This document shows, in pieces, positions 52,915 through 61,482 of a DNA stretch of 64,000 nt. The notes beneath the pieces are model-generated. The model was not told the origin of the DNA, did not search any database, and saw nothing but the letters and a program-made list of their open reading frames with translations. This stretch comes from Millisia brevis NBRC 105863. Lineage in GTDB: Bacteria; Actinomycetota; Actinomycetes; Mycobacteriales; Mycobacteriaceae. The DNA is taken from the NCBI RefSeq assembly GCF_001552615.1, contig NZ_BCRN01000018.1, positions 29,331 to 93,330 of the forward strand. The letters run 5' to 3'. Numbering within the stretch: the first letter of the stretch is position 1; every line of letters starts with the position of its first letter. Position numbers and translations under genes: made by a program.

Positions 52915-53279
52915 CGCGACTGTCCGCCCGTCGCCCCGAGCACCGGCAACTCCTCGAGGGCGGCGCCGCGCGATTGGTCGACCAGCAGTCCGAGCAGGGT
53001 GCGCTCCACCTGCAGCAACTCCGCGACCTGCGGATAGGCCAGACGATAGAAGACCTCGCTCGCCCGCCGGTCCGAGACGACCAGGCCGTAGCGGCGCAGC
53101 ACCGCCAGATGCGAGGACAGGTGCGACGGGGTCAGCCCGGTATCGGCGAGCATCGTGCCCACCGAGGCCTCGTCGCTGCCGGCCAGAATCTCCAGGATGC
53201 GGATGCGATAGGGGTGGGCGAGCCCCTTGAACAGGTTCGCCTTGGTCTCGTAGAGCGGTCGCTGGTCGTCGCGGAACAC
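52911..53279 (-). CDS. ArsR family transcriptional repressor
   Basis: 122 aa; the GTG at 53279 is chosen because AGGAGG sits 5 bases upstream. A longer reading from 53453 would run through the operator. Winged HTH: LFKGLAHPYRIRILEILAGS, TGLTPSHLSSHLAVLRRYGL, VVSDRRASEVFYRL. No obvious metal-binding cysteines are present, so it probably senses something other than a thiophilic metal. The stop overlaps the SulP ATG, so regulator and transporter form one operon. Confidence 0.87.
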   Translation of the reverse strand: MFRDDQRPLYETKANLFKGLAHPYRIRILEILAGSDEASVGTMLADTGLTPSHLSSHLAVLRRYGLVVSDRRASEVFYRLAYPQVAELLQVERTLLGLLVDQSRGAALEELPVLGATGGQSR

Positions 53280-53375
53280 CGAATCCTCCTGCCCACGGAC
53301 GCCGTGGAAGACTTCATGAATCCGTGAATTCATAAAATCATAGAACCGCCGATTGGAGGAGGTGCGGTCGGGGTC
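53280..53375 (-). promoter_or_regulatory. ArsR promoter region with palindromic operator
   Basis: A/T-rich patch with the inverted repeat ATGAAT (53316-53321) and ATTCAT (53328-53333), containing TGAATTCA. ATAAAATCATAG follows. ArsR-type operators usually have TGAA..TTCA halves, so autoregulation of arsR-sulP is likely. Confidence 0.55.
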
Positions 53376-53423
53376 GCGCGGTAGGGCTATGGCGCGGTAG
53401 GGCTGTGGCGCGGTAGGGCTGTG
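53376..53423. repeat. Three tandem 16-bp repeats
   Basis: GCGCGGTAGGGCTATG followed by two copies of GCGCGGTAGGGCTGTG (53376, 53392, 53408) and a partial fourth. It lies upstream of the arsR promoter in non-coding DNA. Confidence 0.75.
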
Positions 53424-53686
53424 GCGCGGGCAGTCGGCCGCCGGCGACCGCAAGGGTGGCGGGGCCGGATCGGCGGGCCTGCCGGGGCGGGCGAAGGGTC
53501 TGCCGGGTTTGGGTTGTGTGCGTTCTTCTTCCTCAGCGCTGGGCGGAGGAGACTATTGCCGCAGCGCCCCGCTCACGCGGATGATTGCGCGCCTCCCGCG
53601 CCGCGCTCGCGCGGACGAATGCACACCTCCCGGCATACCGCGCCGGCTCGACGCCACCCGATCCGCGGAATCGCCGCTCCGACCGT
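53424..53686. other. Non-coding stretch upstream of arsR, downstream of the GNAT gene
   Basis: Between the tandem repeats and the GNAT stop I see no supported gene, promoter or clear hairpin. The DNA is GC-rich and its open frames have no domain pattern. Confidence 0.4.
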
Positions 53687-54565
53687 CTACGACGTGCCGG
53701 AATCCTCACGGTGCAGCAGGTAGGCGCGCGGGTGATCCCAGCCGACGACGCGGTACCCGGAGTCGAGCAGCCGCGGGAAGACCTCCCGGTAGGCCAACCG
53801 CCAGCGCAGGGCGGTGCCCGGCGTCTCCCGGCGCAACTGCTCGTACCCGGCGGGGATCTCGACGCGCACCAGCGGGGCATCCGGGATCGGATGCACGACC
53901 GGGGCGTTGTCGTCCGACGACACCACCGTGACGGCGTCGGCGACGGCAAACGGCGGGCGCCCCGGCAGCGGCTGATCGAGCTTCCAGGACAGCACGACCC
54001 GGTCGGTGTGGTCGCCGCGGTTGTAGTCGTCGTCGAGCTCGCCGTAGAAGTCCGGCAGGTAGCTGATCGGAAGACCGCCCAACCGACCGACATTGAACGA
54101 CGCATTGCGAATCATCAACGGGTCGAAGGTCCACCGGATCTCGGTGATCCCACGCGCGAGCGCCCAGGCGCGCTGATGCATCTTGACCGCCAACCCCACC
54201 CCGGTGCCCTGCAGCCGCGGGTGCACCCCGACCGCGTGCGAGTGCAGGTAGACCGGGCCACCGGGATCGCGGCCGAGGAAGCCGACCCCCGCCGCGGTCA
54301 TCAGATTGTCGGAGAAGGCGCCGCCGACATAGCCGCCCGCGTGCCGGATCGCGATCACCAGATCCTGCGGGACGGCGGCCTGCGACGAGCCCCAGGTGAT
54401 GGTGAACAGCTCGGTCAGACCGCGCAATTCGCCGGGGCCGGACAGGTCGCGGACGGTCACCGAGGAGCGCTCCGCCGCCCGGATCGCATCGCGCCGCGCC
54501 GTTTCCGCGGTGACCGGGACATCGGCACCGGTCGAACGGTCGGGCGTCGCCACGTGGTCAGACAT
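53687..54565 (-). CDS. GNAT protein paired with the racemase-like gene (COG3375-type)
   Basis: 292 aa. N-acetyltransferase fold centred at about 80-165: GYVGGAFSDNLMTAAGVGFL, YLHSHAVGVHPRLQGTGVGL (acyl-CoA pyrophosphate loop, R-x-x-G-x-G variant), IRWTFDPLMIRNASFNVGRL. The RWTFDPL.RNA.FN string marks the COG3375 group. Members adjacent to N-acylamino acid racemase genes are amino acid N-succinyltransferases, as described in Geobacillus kaustophilus. It overlaps the racemase gene by 8 bases, supporting the same pathway here. Confidence 0.75.
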   Translation of the reverse strand: MSDHVATPDRSTGADVPVTAETARRDAIRAAERSSVTVRDLSGPGELRGLTELFTITWGSSQAAVPQDLVIAIRHAGGYVGGAFSDNLMTAAGVGFLGRDPGGPVYLHSHAVGVHPRLQGTGVGLAVKMHQRAWALARGITEIRWTFDPLMIRNASFNVGRLGGLPISYLPDFYGELDDDYNRGDHTDRVVLSWKLDQPLPGRPPFAVADAVTVVSSDDNAPVVHPIPDAPLVRVEIPAGYEQLRRETPGTALRWRLAYREVFPRLLDSGYRVVGWDHPRAYLLHREDSGTS

Positions 54566-55679
54566 GCGAGGGCTCCTTCGCCGGTTCGTAATCGTCGCGG
54601 GCCACGGTGAAGTCCTCGACCGCCTCGAGGTCGACGGTCACACCGCTGCCCGGCCCGGTCGGCACCGGCAGCGCCCCGTCGACCAGATCGAATCGTTCGG
54701 TGATGTCGCGGGCGAAGTACCGGTCGGTGGCCGAGATATCGCTGGCGAGCAGGAAGTTCGGCAACGACGCGAGAGCGAGGTTCTGGGCGCGACCGACCCC
54801 GGATTCGAGCATGCCCCCGCACCACACCGGGATCGACGCTGCGGCGCAGACGTCGTGGATTCGCCGAGCCTCCAGGTAGCCGCCGACGCGGGCGGGCTTG
54901 ATGTTGACCACCGAGCAGGCGCCCGATTCGATCGCGGCGAGCGCCTCGGCCGCCGACCCGATCGACTCGTCCAGGCAGACCGGCACCGACGTCGCCGCGG
55001 CCAGCCGGATATGGCTGCGCAGGTCCGCCGTCGGGAAGGGCTGCTCGAGCATCGTCAAACCGTAACGCTCGAAGCGGGCCAGATGCGCGACATCGGCGCT
55101 GGTGTAGGCGCCATTGCCGTCGACCTGCAGTTCGACGTCGTCGCCGATCGCGGCGCGTACCCGGCCGATCAGGATCTCGTCCCAGCCGGGCTGCACCTTG
55201 AGCTTGATGCGGCTGTACCCGTCCGCGAGGTAGCCCTCCACCAGGCCGATCAGTTCGTCGACGGTCTCGGTGATGCCGATCGACACCCCGACCCGCACCC
55301 GATCGCGGGTACCGCCGAGGTACTCCGACAGGCTCAGCCCCGACGCGCGCAGTTGGGCGTCGAGGATCGCCATCTCCAACGCCGACTTCGCCGCCCGATG
55401 ACCTGCCACCCGCCCTAACGCCGCCGCCACCCGGGCGCCCGACACCTCGCCGGCCAGCGCCGGCACCAGCACGGTACGCAGCGCCAGCCGGGTCGACTCG
55501 ATGAACTCGTGCCCGAAGATCGGGTGATCCTCCACCGCGAGGTCGGCCCAACCCGGGCCGCGGTCGGTGTCGACGCGGATCAGGATCGCGCGGCGGGACA
55601 CCTCCAGGCTCTGGGACGTGCGGAAGGGCAGGCGCAGGGGCATGTCGAGCACCCGCGCCTCGACGTGGTGGATCAGCAT
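54558..55679 (-). CDS. Enolase-superfamily OSBS / N-succinylamino acid racemase
   Basis: 373 aa. MenC-type muconate-lactonizing barrel with acid/base Lys159-x-Lys161 (RIKLKVQPG), metal ligands Asp187 (QVDGNGAY), Glu212 (MLEQPF) and Asp237 (CLDES), and the opposite-face Lys261 (VNIKPARVGG). All catalytic residues are intact. The family does o-succinylbenzoate synthesis for menaquinone, racemisation of N-succinylamino acids, or both. No men genes are near and a GNAT gene overlaps it, so the racemase role is favoured. Confidence 0.82.
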   Translation of the reverse strand: MLIHHVEARVLDMPLRLPFRTSQSLEVSRRAILIRVDTDRGPGWADLAVEDHPIFGHEFIESTRLALRTVLVPALAGEVSGARVAAALGRVAGHRAAKSALEMAILDAQLRASGLSLSEYLGGTRDRVRVGVSIGITETVDELIGLVEGYLADGYSRIKLKVQPGWDEILIGRVRAAIGDDVELQVDGNGAYTSADVAHLARFERYGLTMLEQPFPTADLRSHIRLAAATSVPVCLDESIGSAAEALAAIESGACSVVNIKPARVGGYLEARRIHDVCAAASIPVWCGGMLESGVGRAQNLALASLPNFLLASDISATDRYFARDITERFDLVDGALPVPTGPGSGVTVDLEAVEDFTVARDDYEPAKEPSHV

Positions 55680-55746
55680 GGCTTCTTCTCTACACCACCG
55701 CGTCGCCGCGCCGCGTTGACATGCCGGCTCGCCGCCGCGCCGCCCG

Positions 55747-56949
55747 TCAGAAGTCGGTACTGCAGAACGGTTCGCGCGGGGTGGCGAAGAGCCGGGTCAA
55801 CCGTTCGGCGACGCCGGGAGCGGCCCCGTGCACGCGGCCGACCGCGGCCAGATCGGAGAACCGGGTGCCGCCCAGGTACGCCGCGGCCAGGGTGGCGACA
55901 TCGACGCCGGCGTCCGCCGCCGTCTCGGTCCGCTCGGCTCCCTTCGGCCCGATCGCGTAGTGCCCGGAGTTTTCCGGCAGCAGCGGATCGGTCACCTCGA
56001 GGACCACCGTGTCGTCGGCGTCGTAGGTGCGCCGGCGCAACGCCTCCTCGACGTCGAGCAGCCGCAGCCAGATCTGGTCCTCGACCGATCCGAGGTGCGC
56101 GGCCCGCCGGTCGACCAGGGCCAGGGGCAGCAGATCGTCGATCGGCGCCTCCCCGAATTCCACGATGTCGATCAGATCGAGCGAGAGCAGGTGCTCCCAG
56201 AGTCCGGTCCGCGCGGACGGGGTCAGCGCGACGAATTCGCTCACGTTCACCGTGCGGTTGTCGGTGGTGAACCAGGTCGACGTGTCGGCCGGCTCGTAGC
56301 TCGCGTAACCGTCGTCGACACCGTCGGTCGCGTGCACCACCACGTACCGCGGGGTGCCGGTATCGGCCTGCCGGAACAGCTCCCGCGCCCGCCACAGCTG
56401 CGGCGCCCGGTCGATCGCGCCGACCACATCCTCGCGGCGATGGATCGCGTCGAGCAGTTCGGTGGTCGCGGCGTCGTCGACCAGCCGTACCGTGCCGCCG
56501 GCGGGGACATCGGGGCGCAGTCGCGCGTCGCGCACCTTCACCCGAATCGACCGGGCGGAGCCGGCGACGCCGTAGCCGTAGCGTTCGTAGATCGTTCCCT
56601 CGGAGGCGCGCAGCGAGGCGAGCACGTCCCCGCGTTCCCGGCAGGTGCGCAGCTGTTCGGTCATCAGCCCCGTGGCGACCCCGCGACGGCGGTGCGTCGG
56701 CAGCACCCCGACGAAGGTGACCGCGGCGTGCGGCAGGCGGGCCCCACCGGGGATCACCATCGTGCCGGGGAACGAGCCGGTATGTCCGACGACGCGGCCG
56801 TCGTCGATCGCTCCGAGGGAGCGTTCCGGATCGATGATCTCGGCGGCGACGAAGTCCACGCGGGGCAGGCCGACCATGGCGCGGCGGAAGACGTCTCGTC
56901 CGGCGCCGATCTCATCGGCGGTGGTCAGGGCACGAATGTCGATGGTCAC
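55747..56949 (-). CDS. eis: Eis-type GNAT acetyltransferase
   Basis: 400 aa from a GTG at 56949, close to M. tuberculosis Eis (402-408 aa). The N-terminal GNAT domain has AAVTFVGVLPTHRRRGVATG (acetyl-CoA loop). IYERYGYGVAG carries the Tyr that acts as general acid. A second GNAT-like domain and an SCP2-like C-terminal domain follow. The protein ends with Phe (CSTDF), whose carboxylate is the catalytic base in Eis. Eis acetylates several amines of aminoglycosides such as kanamycin and also protein lysines. The native substrate is unknown. It is divergent from a hydrolase gene. Confidence 0.85.
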   Translation of the reverse strand: MTIDIRALTTADEIGAGRDVFRRAMVGLPRVDFVAAEIIDPERSLGAIDDGRVVGHTGSFPGTMVIPGGARLPHAAVTFVGVLPTHRRRGVATGLMTEQLRTCRERGDVLASLRASEGTIYERYGYGVAGSARSIRVKVRDARLRPDVPAGGTVRLVDDAATTELLDAIHRREDVVGAIDRAPQLWRARELFRQADTGTPRYVVVHATDGVDDGYASYEPADTSTWFTTDNRTVNVSEFVALTPSARTGLWEHLLSLDLIDIVEFGEAPIDDLLPLALVDRRAAHLGSVEDQIWLRLLDVEEALRRRTYDADDTVVLEVTDPLLPENSGHYAIGPKGAERTETAADAGVDVATLAAAYLGGTRFSDLAAVGRVHGAAPGVAERLTRLFATPREPFCSTDF

Positions 56950-57009
56950 TCCGTCGATGGTGTCACGGAAGCAGCGGCTGCCGACACCCATATATGCAAC
57001 GCTCTCGGT

Positions 57010-57549
57010 ATGGGAGCGGTGGCCGACGGTGCGTGGTTGGTGGTGATCGACCACCAGGTGGTGTTCGCCGATCCGGCGTCCCCGTGGGCGGCGCCGCGGT
57101 TCGCGCAGACCGTCCCGGTGGTCGCCGATCTGGCGGCCGAGCACGGCGATCGGGTGATCCTGACCCGATGGGTGCCGGCGACCGGGGAGCGCCGCGTCGG
57201 CTCCTGGAACGCCTACTTCGACACCTGGCCGTTTGCCGACAAGCCCGCCGACGACCCGTTGTTCGATCTGATTCCGTCCGCGGTGGCCCTGGACGCTCCG
57301 CACGTGATCAGCGAACCGACCTTCGGGAAATGGGGCGACGCGCTCGAGGCGATCACCGGCCCGGCGCCGTCGATCACTCTGGTCGGGGTGTCGACCGATT
57401 GCTGCGTGATCTCGACCGCCCTGGCCGCCGCCGACGCCGGCGCGACCATCCGGGTGGTCGCCGACGGCTGCGCCGGGTCCAGCGACGACAACCAGGCCCG
57501 GGCGCTGGACCTCATGCGGTTGTACGCACCGCAGATCGAGGTCGTATAG
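57010..57549 (+). CDS. Isochorismatase-fold cysteine hydrolase
   Basis: 179 aa. Catalytic triad Asp14 (LVVIDHQVVF), Lys107 (EPTFGKWGD) and Cys132 (GVSTDCCVISTAL). SWNAYFDTWPF lies in the substrate loop. The family hydrolyses amides such as nicotinamide, ureas or carbamates; the substrate is not assignable. It starts 60 bases from the divergent Eis-like gene with a short shared promoter region. Confidence 0.82.
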   Translation: MGAVADGAWLVVIDHQVVFADPASPWAAPRFAQTVPVVADLAAEHGDRVILTRWVPATGERRVGSWNAYFDTWPFADKPADDPLFDLIPSAVALDAPHVISEPTFGKWGDALEAITGPAPSITLVGVSTDCCVISTALAAADAGATIRVVADGCAGSSDDNQARALDLMRLYAPQIEVV

Positions 57550-57579
57550 CGCCCGGGCCGGGTCGAGACGGTTCGTCGA

Positions 57580-58371
57580 CTACTTCACTTCGCGGGTGAG
57601 CACCCGGTAGGTGCCGACCGCCAGCGGCAGGCCGATCCAGACGGCGACGGCGGTCAGCAGCCGCAGCCACCCCTCGCCGGCGATATCGCCGGCGGTCAGC
57701 GGCTGCAGGGTCCGCTCGAGGTCGAGCCAACCGGCGATCCGGTCGAGCGCCGGGATCATGCTGCCGAGGATTCCCCAGAGGGTCGGCAGGGCCAGCACGC
57801 TGACGATCGCGATCGGGGTGTTGAGGAATAGGAAGCCGAACGCGAGCCCCTGGACGGTGTAGAGCAGCAGCGACAGCAACATCCCGCCGAGGATCGCGGC
57901 CGTCGGGTTGCCCACGCCGCCGCCACCGATCGCGGCGCCGATCGCGGCCGCCGCGACACCGGCGGCGATGACGACCAGGCCGAGCAGGATCGCGGCGAGG
58001 ACCTTGGCGGCGACCACCCGCCCGCGGCGCGGTTCGAGGGTGAAGGTCACCAGGCCGGTGCGCTGCGACCATTCGGCGGTGGCGGCCATGACGCCGAGGA
58101 TCGGCAGCAGGATCGCCATCGGCAGGGTCGCGAGGCCGAGGAAGTCGACGTAGGTGAGGTCGGCGGCGTTACCCCAGATCAGGATCGCCGCGACCACCAG
58201 CAACGATGCGGCGGCCATCACCCCGAGCATCCACATGCCGGCGCGGGTGTCGATCATCTTGCGTAGTTCCACCCGGACCAGCCGGTGGAAGGGCACGCCT
58301 CGGGCGGTGACGAGGGGGGACGCGTCCGGCGTCCGCGGGGTCGCGGGGCTCTCGGCAAACGCAGTACTCAT
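57580..58371 (-). CDS. ABC transporter permease (ABC-2 type)
   Basis: 263 aa, ATG at 58371. Six membrane segments starting at about residue 48, with the amphipathic N-terminal VRVELRKMIDTR that contacts the ATPase, and ATAEWSQRTGLVTFTLEPRR between the second and third spans. It pairs with the ATPase gene upstream, from which it is separated by 164 bases of unusual repeats. Probably an exporter of drugs, peptides or lipids. Confidence 0.85.
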   Translation of the reverse strand: MSTAFAESPATPRTPDASPLVTARGVPFHRLVRVELRKMIDTRAGMWMLGVMAAASLLVVAAILIWGNAADLTYVDFLGLATLPMAILLPILGVMAATAEWSQRTGLVTFTLEPRRGRVVAAKVLAAILLGLVVIAAGVAAAAIGAAIGGGGVGNPTAAILGGMLLSLLLYTVQGLAFGFLFLNTPIAIVSVLALPTLWGILGSMIPALDRIAGWLDLERTLQPLTAGDIAGEGWLRLLTAVAVWIGLPLAVGTYRVLTREVK

Positions 58372-58399
58372 GGTGGTCTCTCCGGGGGAATCGGCGCGG

Positions 58400-58434
58400 T
58401 GACGATTTCTGCGGTTCGGGCGCAGAAAATGTCA
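58400..58434. repeat. 35-bp imperfect inverted repeat between ABC transporter genes
   Basis: Left arm TGACGATTTCTGCG (58400-58413), right arm CGCAGAAAATGTCA (58421-58434), 12 of 14 pairs, loop GTTCGGG. The core TTTCTGCG/CGCAGAAA is perfect. It lies 29 bases before the permease start, so it could be an RNA hairpin modulating the permease:ATPase ratio or a protein-binding site. Confidence 0.7.
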
Positions 58435-58437
58435 CTC

Positions 58438-58535
58438 GCGCGAAAGGGGGTGGGGCAGCGCGACGGGGGTGGGGCAGCGCGAAAGGGGTGGGGCAGCGCG
58501 AAAGGGGTGGGGCGGTGCGAAAGGGGGCAGGGGGG
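58438..58535. repeat. Tandem repeat of about 19 bp, five copies
   Basis: Units built on GCGCGAAAGGGGTGGGGCA, varying by one or two bases; the last is degenerate. It fills the DNA between the ATPase stop (58536) and the inverted repeat. The purine-rich plus strand holds four or more G-runs per two units, so G-quadruplex formation is conceivable. Confidence 0.78.
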
Positions 58536-59423
58536 TCAGGCGGCGCGGGAGTCGGCGGCGGTCAGGGCGAGGAACATCTCCTCGAGGCCCTCGGTGCCGC
58601 CGTCGCGCAGTTCGGTCAGGGCCACACCGGCGGCCAGGGCGACCCGACCGATGCGATCGGCGGGGGCGTCGGCGAGCAGGGCGCCCGCCTCGGTCTGCAC
58701 GCCGATCCCGTCGGCGGCCAGCGCGGTCGCCAGGCGCGGGTTGTCGGCGGAGCGGACGCGGGTGCCGCGGGCGGCGAGCAGGCTGTCCTTCGACCCCTGC
58801 GCGACGATGCGGCCGTGCCCGATCATCACCAGTTCGTCGGCGATGATCTGCACCTCGTGCAGCAGATGCGACGACAGCAGCACGGTGCCGCCGTGGTCGG
58901 CGTAGTCGCGCAGCAGCCCGCGCATCCAGTGGATGCCCTGCGGGTCGAGGCCGTTGGCAGGCTCGTCGAGGATCAGCACCCGCGGGTCGCCGATCAGCGC
59001 GGACGCCAAGCCGAGCCGCTGCCGCATACCGAGCGAGTAGTTGCGCACCGTGCGCCGCGACTCGGCGTCGGTCAGCCCGACCAGTTCGAGCATCTGGTCG
59101 ACGCGCGCCTTCGGCATGCCGGTCTGCAGAGCGGCCAGGGTGAGCACCTCGCGGCCGCTGCGGCCGGGGTGCTGGGCCGAGGCGTCGAGCATGACGCCGA
59201 CGTGCCGTCCCGGGTTGGGCAGTTCGCGGTAGGGGCGCCCGAGGATGGTCGCGCGGCCGCTGGTCGGCGGGGTCAGCCCGGTCATCATGCGCATCGCGGT
59301 CGACTTGCCTGCCCCGTTGGGGCCGAGGAAGCCCACCACCGATCCGGGCGACACGGTGAACGAGATGTTGTCGACGGCGGTCGTGGCGCCGTAGCGCTTG
59401 GTCAGGTTGTCGATGTCGATCAT
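58536..59423 (-). CDS. ABC transporter ATP-binding protein
   Basis: 295 aa. Walker A GFLGPNGAGKST (about 33-44), Q-loop region, signature YSLGMRQRLGLASAL, Walker B VLILDEPANGLDPQG and H-loop LLSSHLLHEV. The C-terminal 80 residues are the variable DrrA/CcmA-like extension. It drives the permease encoded downstream. The HK/RR pair is divergent from it across 143 bases, so it may be the target of that two-component system. Confidence 0.92.
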   Translation of the reverse strand: MIDIDNLTKRYGATTAVDNISFTVSPGSVVGFLGPNGAGKSTAMRMMTGLTPPTSGRATILGRPYRELPNPGRHVGVMLDASAQHPGRSGREVLTLAALQTGMPKARVDQMLELVGLTDAESRRTVRNYSLGMRQRLGLASALIGDPRVLILDEPANGLDPQGIHWMRGLLRDYADHGGTVLLSSHLLHEVQIIADELVMIGHGRIVAQGSKDSLLAARGTRVRSADNPRLATALAADGIGVQTEAGALLADAPADRIGRVALAAGVALTELRDGGTEGLEEMFLALTAADSRAA

Positions 59424-59566
59424 GGTGATGACTCTGCCGGTCGGCGGGGGTCGCCCACATCAGCCGACGGTCGGCGGCCGACTACAACTTTGGTCTATAT
59501 CCGGGTCGGCGGATCGGCGACTTTGGACGCGGGCGAACGCGAGCGGGGACGACCTACGCTCAGCGG

Positions 59567-60754
59567 GTGACCGATATCGCCTCCCGGCCGCGGCGGATAT
59601 CCCGCTGGGGACATGCGTGGCGCATCCTGGCGATGCTGGTGATCTCGGGCCTGTCCGCCGCCGCGATCACCGCGCCGACCAACGGTGCGATCATCCCGGA
59701 CGATCGACTGGTCTGGTTGCGCTTCGTCGATCCATTCCTCGGATTGCTCGCTCTGGTGGTGACCATGCTGCGGCATCGCCACCCGGTGGTGATCGCGATG
59801 CTGGTCACCGCCCTGTCCGCGGTATCGCTGTGGGCGGTCGGCCCATCGGTCCTGGTGCTGGCGTCGCTGGCCACCCGGCGCCGATTCCGCGAGATCATCC
59901 CGGTGACCGTCGTCGCGGTCGCGGCGGGCTTCGTCCAGGAATGGCTGTATCCCACCGGCGGATTCGGCACCTGGTGGGGCTACATCGCCTTCGCGGTTCC
60001 GGTGACCGCGATCCCGGTGGTGCTCGGCTACTCGATCGGCCAACGCCGCGAGCTGGTCGACAATCTGCGCGACCGCGCCGAGACCGCCGAACGCGAACAG
60101 CAGGCGCGCGTCGCGCAGGCGCGGACCGCCGAGCGGGCCCGCATCGCCCGCGAGATGCACGACGTTCTCGCGCACCGGATGTCGTTGGTGGCCATGCACG
60201 CCGGGGTGTTGTCCTTCCGCCGCGATCTGACCGCGCAGGAGCAGGCCACCGCCGCGCGCACCATCGAGGAGAACGCCCATCTGGCGCTGCGCGATCTGCG
60301 GGACATCCTCGGGGTGCTGCGCGATCCGACCACCCCGGCCGATGCGGGCGCGATCGAACCGCCGCAGCCGAGCCTGACCGATGTCCCCGAGTTGATCGAG
60401 CAGACCCGCACGGCCGGAACGACAGTCGACTTCGACGACGCGGTGGACGGCCCGGTACCCGCGAGCGTCGGACGCGCGGCCTATCGCATCGTCCAGGAGG
60501 CGTTGACCAACGCCCGCAAGCACGCCCCCGGCGCGCGCGTCGACGTCGCGCTGGCCGGCTCGGCCGCCGATGGCGTCCGGGTGTCGATTCACAACGTCGC
60601 CTCGATCAACCCGGCAGCCGAACCGCTCCCCGGCGCCGGGCTGGGGCTGCTGGGCTTGAGCGAACGCGTCGACCTGGCCGGCGGCCGCATCGAACACGGC
60701 GTCGACCCGGACGGTGGCTACACCGTGCGGGCCTGGCTACCGTGTCCGTCGTGA
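59567..60754 (+). CDS. Sensor histidine kinase (NarL/DesK type)
   Basis: 395 aa, GTG start. Five membrane segments (about 15-155) form the sensor. HisKA_3 dimerisation domain with phospho-acceptor His198 in RIAREMHDVLAHRMSLV. HATPase_c domain with AYRIVQEALTNARKHAPGAR (N-box), then LGLLGLSERVDLAGGRI (G-box). Overlaps the regulator start by 4 bases. Small sensory loops suggest detection of membrane state or a membrane-active compound. Confidence 0.92.
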   Translation: MTDIASRPRRISRWGHAWRILAMLVISGLSAAAITAPTNGAIIPDDRLVWLRFVDPFLGLLALVVTMLRHRHPVVIAMLVTALSAVSLWAVGPSVLVLASLATRRRFREIIPVTVVAVAAGFVQEWLYPTGGFGTWWGYIAFAVPVTAIPVVLGYSIGQRRELVDNLRDRAETAEREQQARVAQARTAERARIAREMHDVLAHRMSLVAMHAGVLSFRRDLTAQEQATAARTIEENAHLALRDLRDILGVLRDPTTPADAGAIEPPQPSLTDVPELIEQTRTAGTTVDFDDAVDGPVPASVGRAAYRIVQEALTNARKHAPGARVDVALAGSAADGVRVSIHNVASINPAAEPLPGAGLGLLGLSERVDLAGGRIEHGVDPDGGYTVRAWLPCPS

Positions 60755-61425
60755 CCGATTCGCCGGCGCCGATCCGGATTCTGCTGGTCGACGACGACCC
60801 GATGGTGCGCACCGGGCTGGCGATGATCCTCGGCGGCGATCCGCGGCTCGAGGTGGTCGGCGAAGCGGTCGACGGGCTCGATGCCCTCGACGCGGTCGCC
60901 CGGTGGGAACCCGACGTCGTGTTGATGGACATCCGCATGCCGCGCCTCGACGGCCTCGGGGCGACCGAACAGCTCCTCGGCCAGCCGAATCCTCCGAAGA
61001 TCATCGTGTTGACGACGTTCGACACCGACGAGTTGGTGCTGCGCGCGCTGCGCCTGGGCGCCCGCGGCTTCATGCTCAAGGACACCCCGCCGGCGCGGAT
61101 CGTCGAGGCGGTGCGCGCGGTCGCCGCCGGCGAACCGATCCTGTCCCCGTCGGTGACCGCCACCCTGATCGCGACGGTGACCGCCGGGGAGGAGTCGGCC
61201 TCCGCCGCCCGCGCCCGAGCCCGCGCCGCACTCGACGAGCTGACCGAACGGGAGCGGGAGGTGGCGATCGCGATCGGCCGGGGCCTGTCCAACGCCGATA
61301 TCGCCGCCGACCTCTATATGAGCGTGGCGACGGTCAAGGCCCACGTCGGGCGGTTGTTCACCAAACTGGCCGCCGACAATCGGGTGCAGGTCGCGATCCT
61401 GGTCCACGAGGCCGAGCTGACCTGA
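60751..61425 (+). CDS. LuxR-type response regulator
   Basis: 224 aa, GTG overlapping the kinase stop (GTGA). Receiver domain with Asp14-Asp15, phospho-acceptor Asp60 (VVLMDIRMPRLDG) and conserved switch Thr/Lys (VLTTFDTDE, FMLKDTPP). LuxR HTH at about 160-220 (ELTEREREVAIAIGRGLSNA, DIAADLYMSVATVKAHVGRL). Cognate partner of the kinase; probable target is the divergent ABC exporter. Confidence 0.93.
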   Translation: MTDSPAPIRILLVDDDPMVRTGLAMILGGDPRLEVVGEAVDGLDALDAVARWEPDVVLMDIRMPRLDGLGATEQLLGQPNPPKIIVLTTFDTDELVLRALRLGARGFMLKDTPPARIVEAVRAVAAGEPILSPSVTATLIATVTAGEESASAARARARAALDELTEREREVAIAIGRGLSNADIAADLYMSVATVKAHVGRLFTKLAADNRVQVAILVHEAELT

Positions 61426-61482
61426 ACGGGTGATCCGAACGCCCGTGGCCCGGCGTCGGGGCGCGGTGGCAGGATTGCCGAT

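Noticed and set aside
54558..55679. Plain menC of a menaquinone operon
   Set aside because: No other men gene lies near it and a COG3375 GNAT gene overlaps it; a dual function stays possible.
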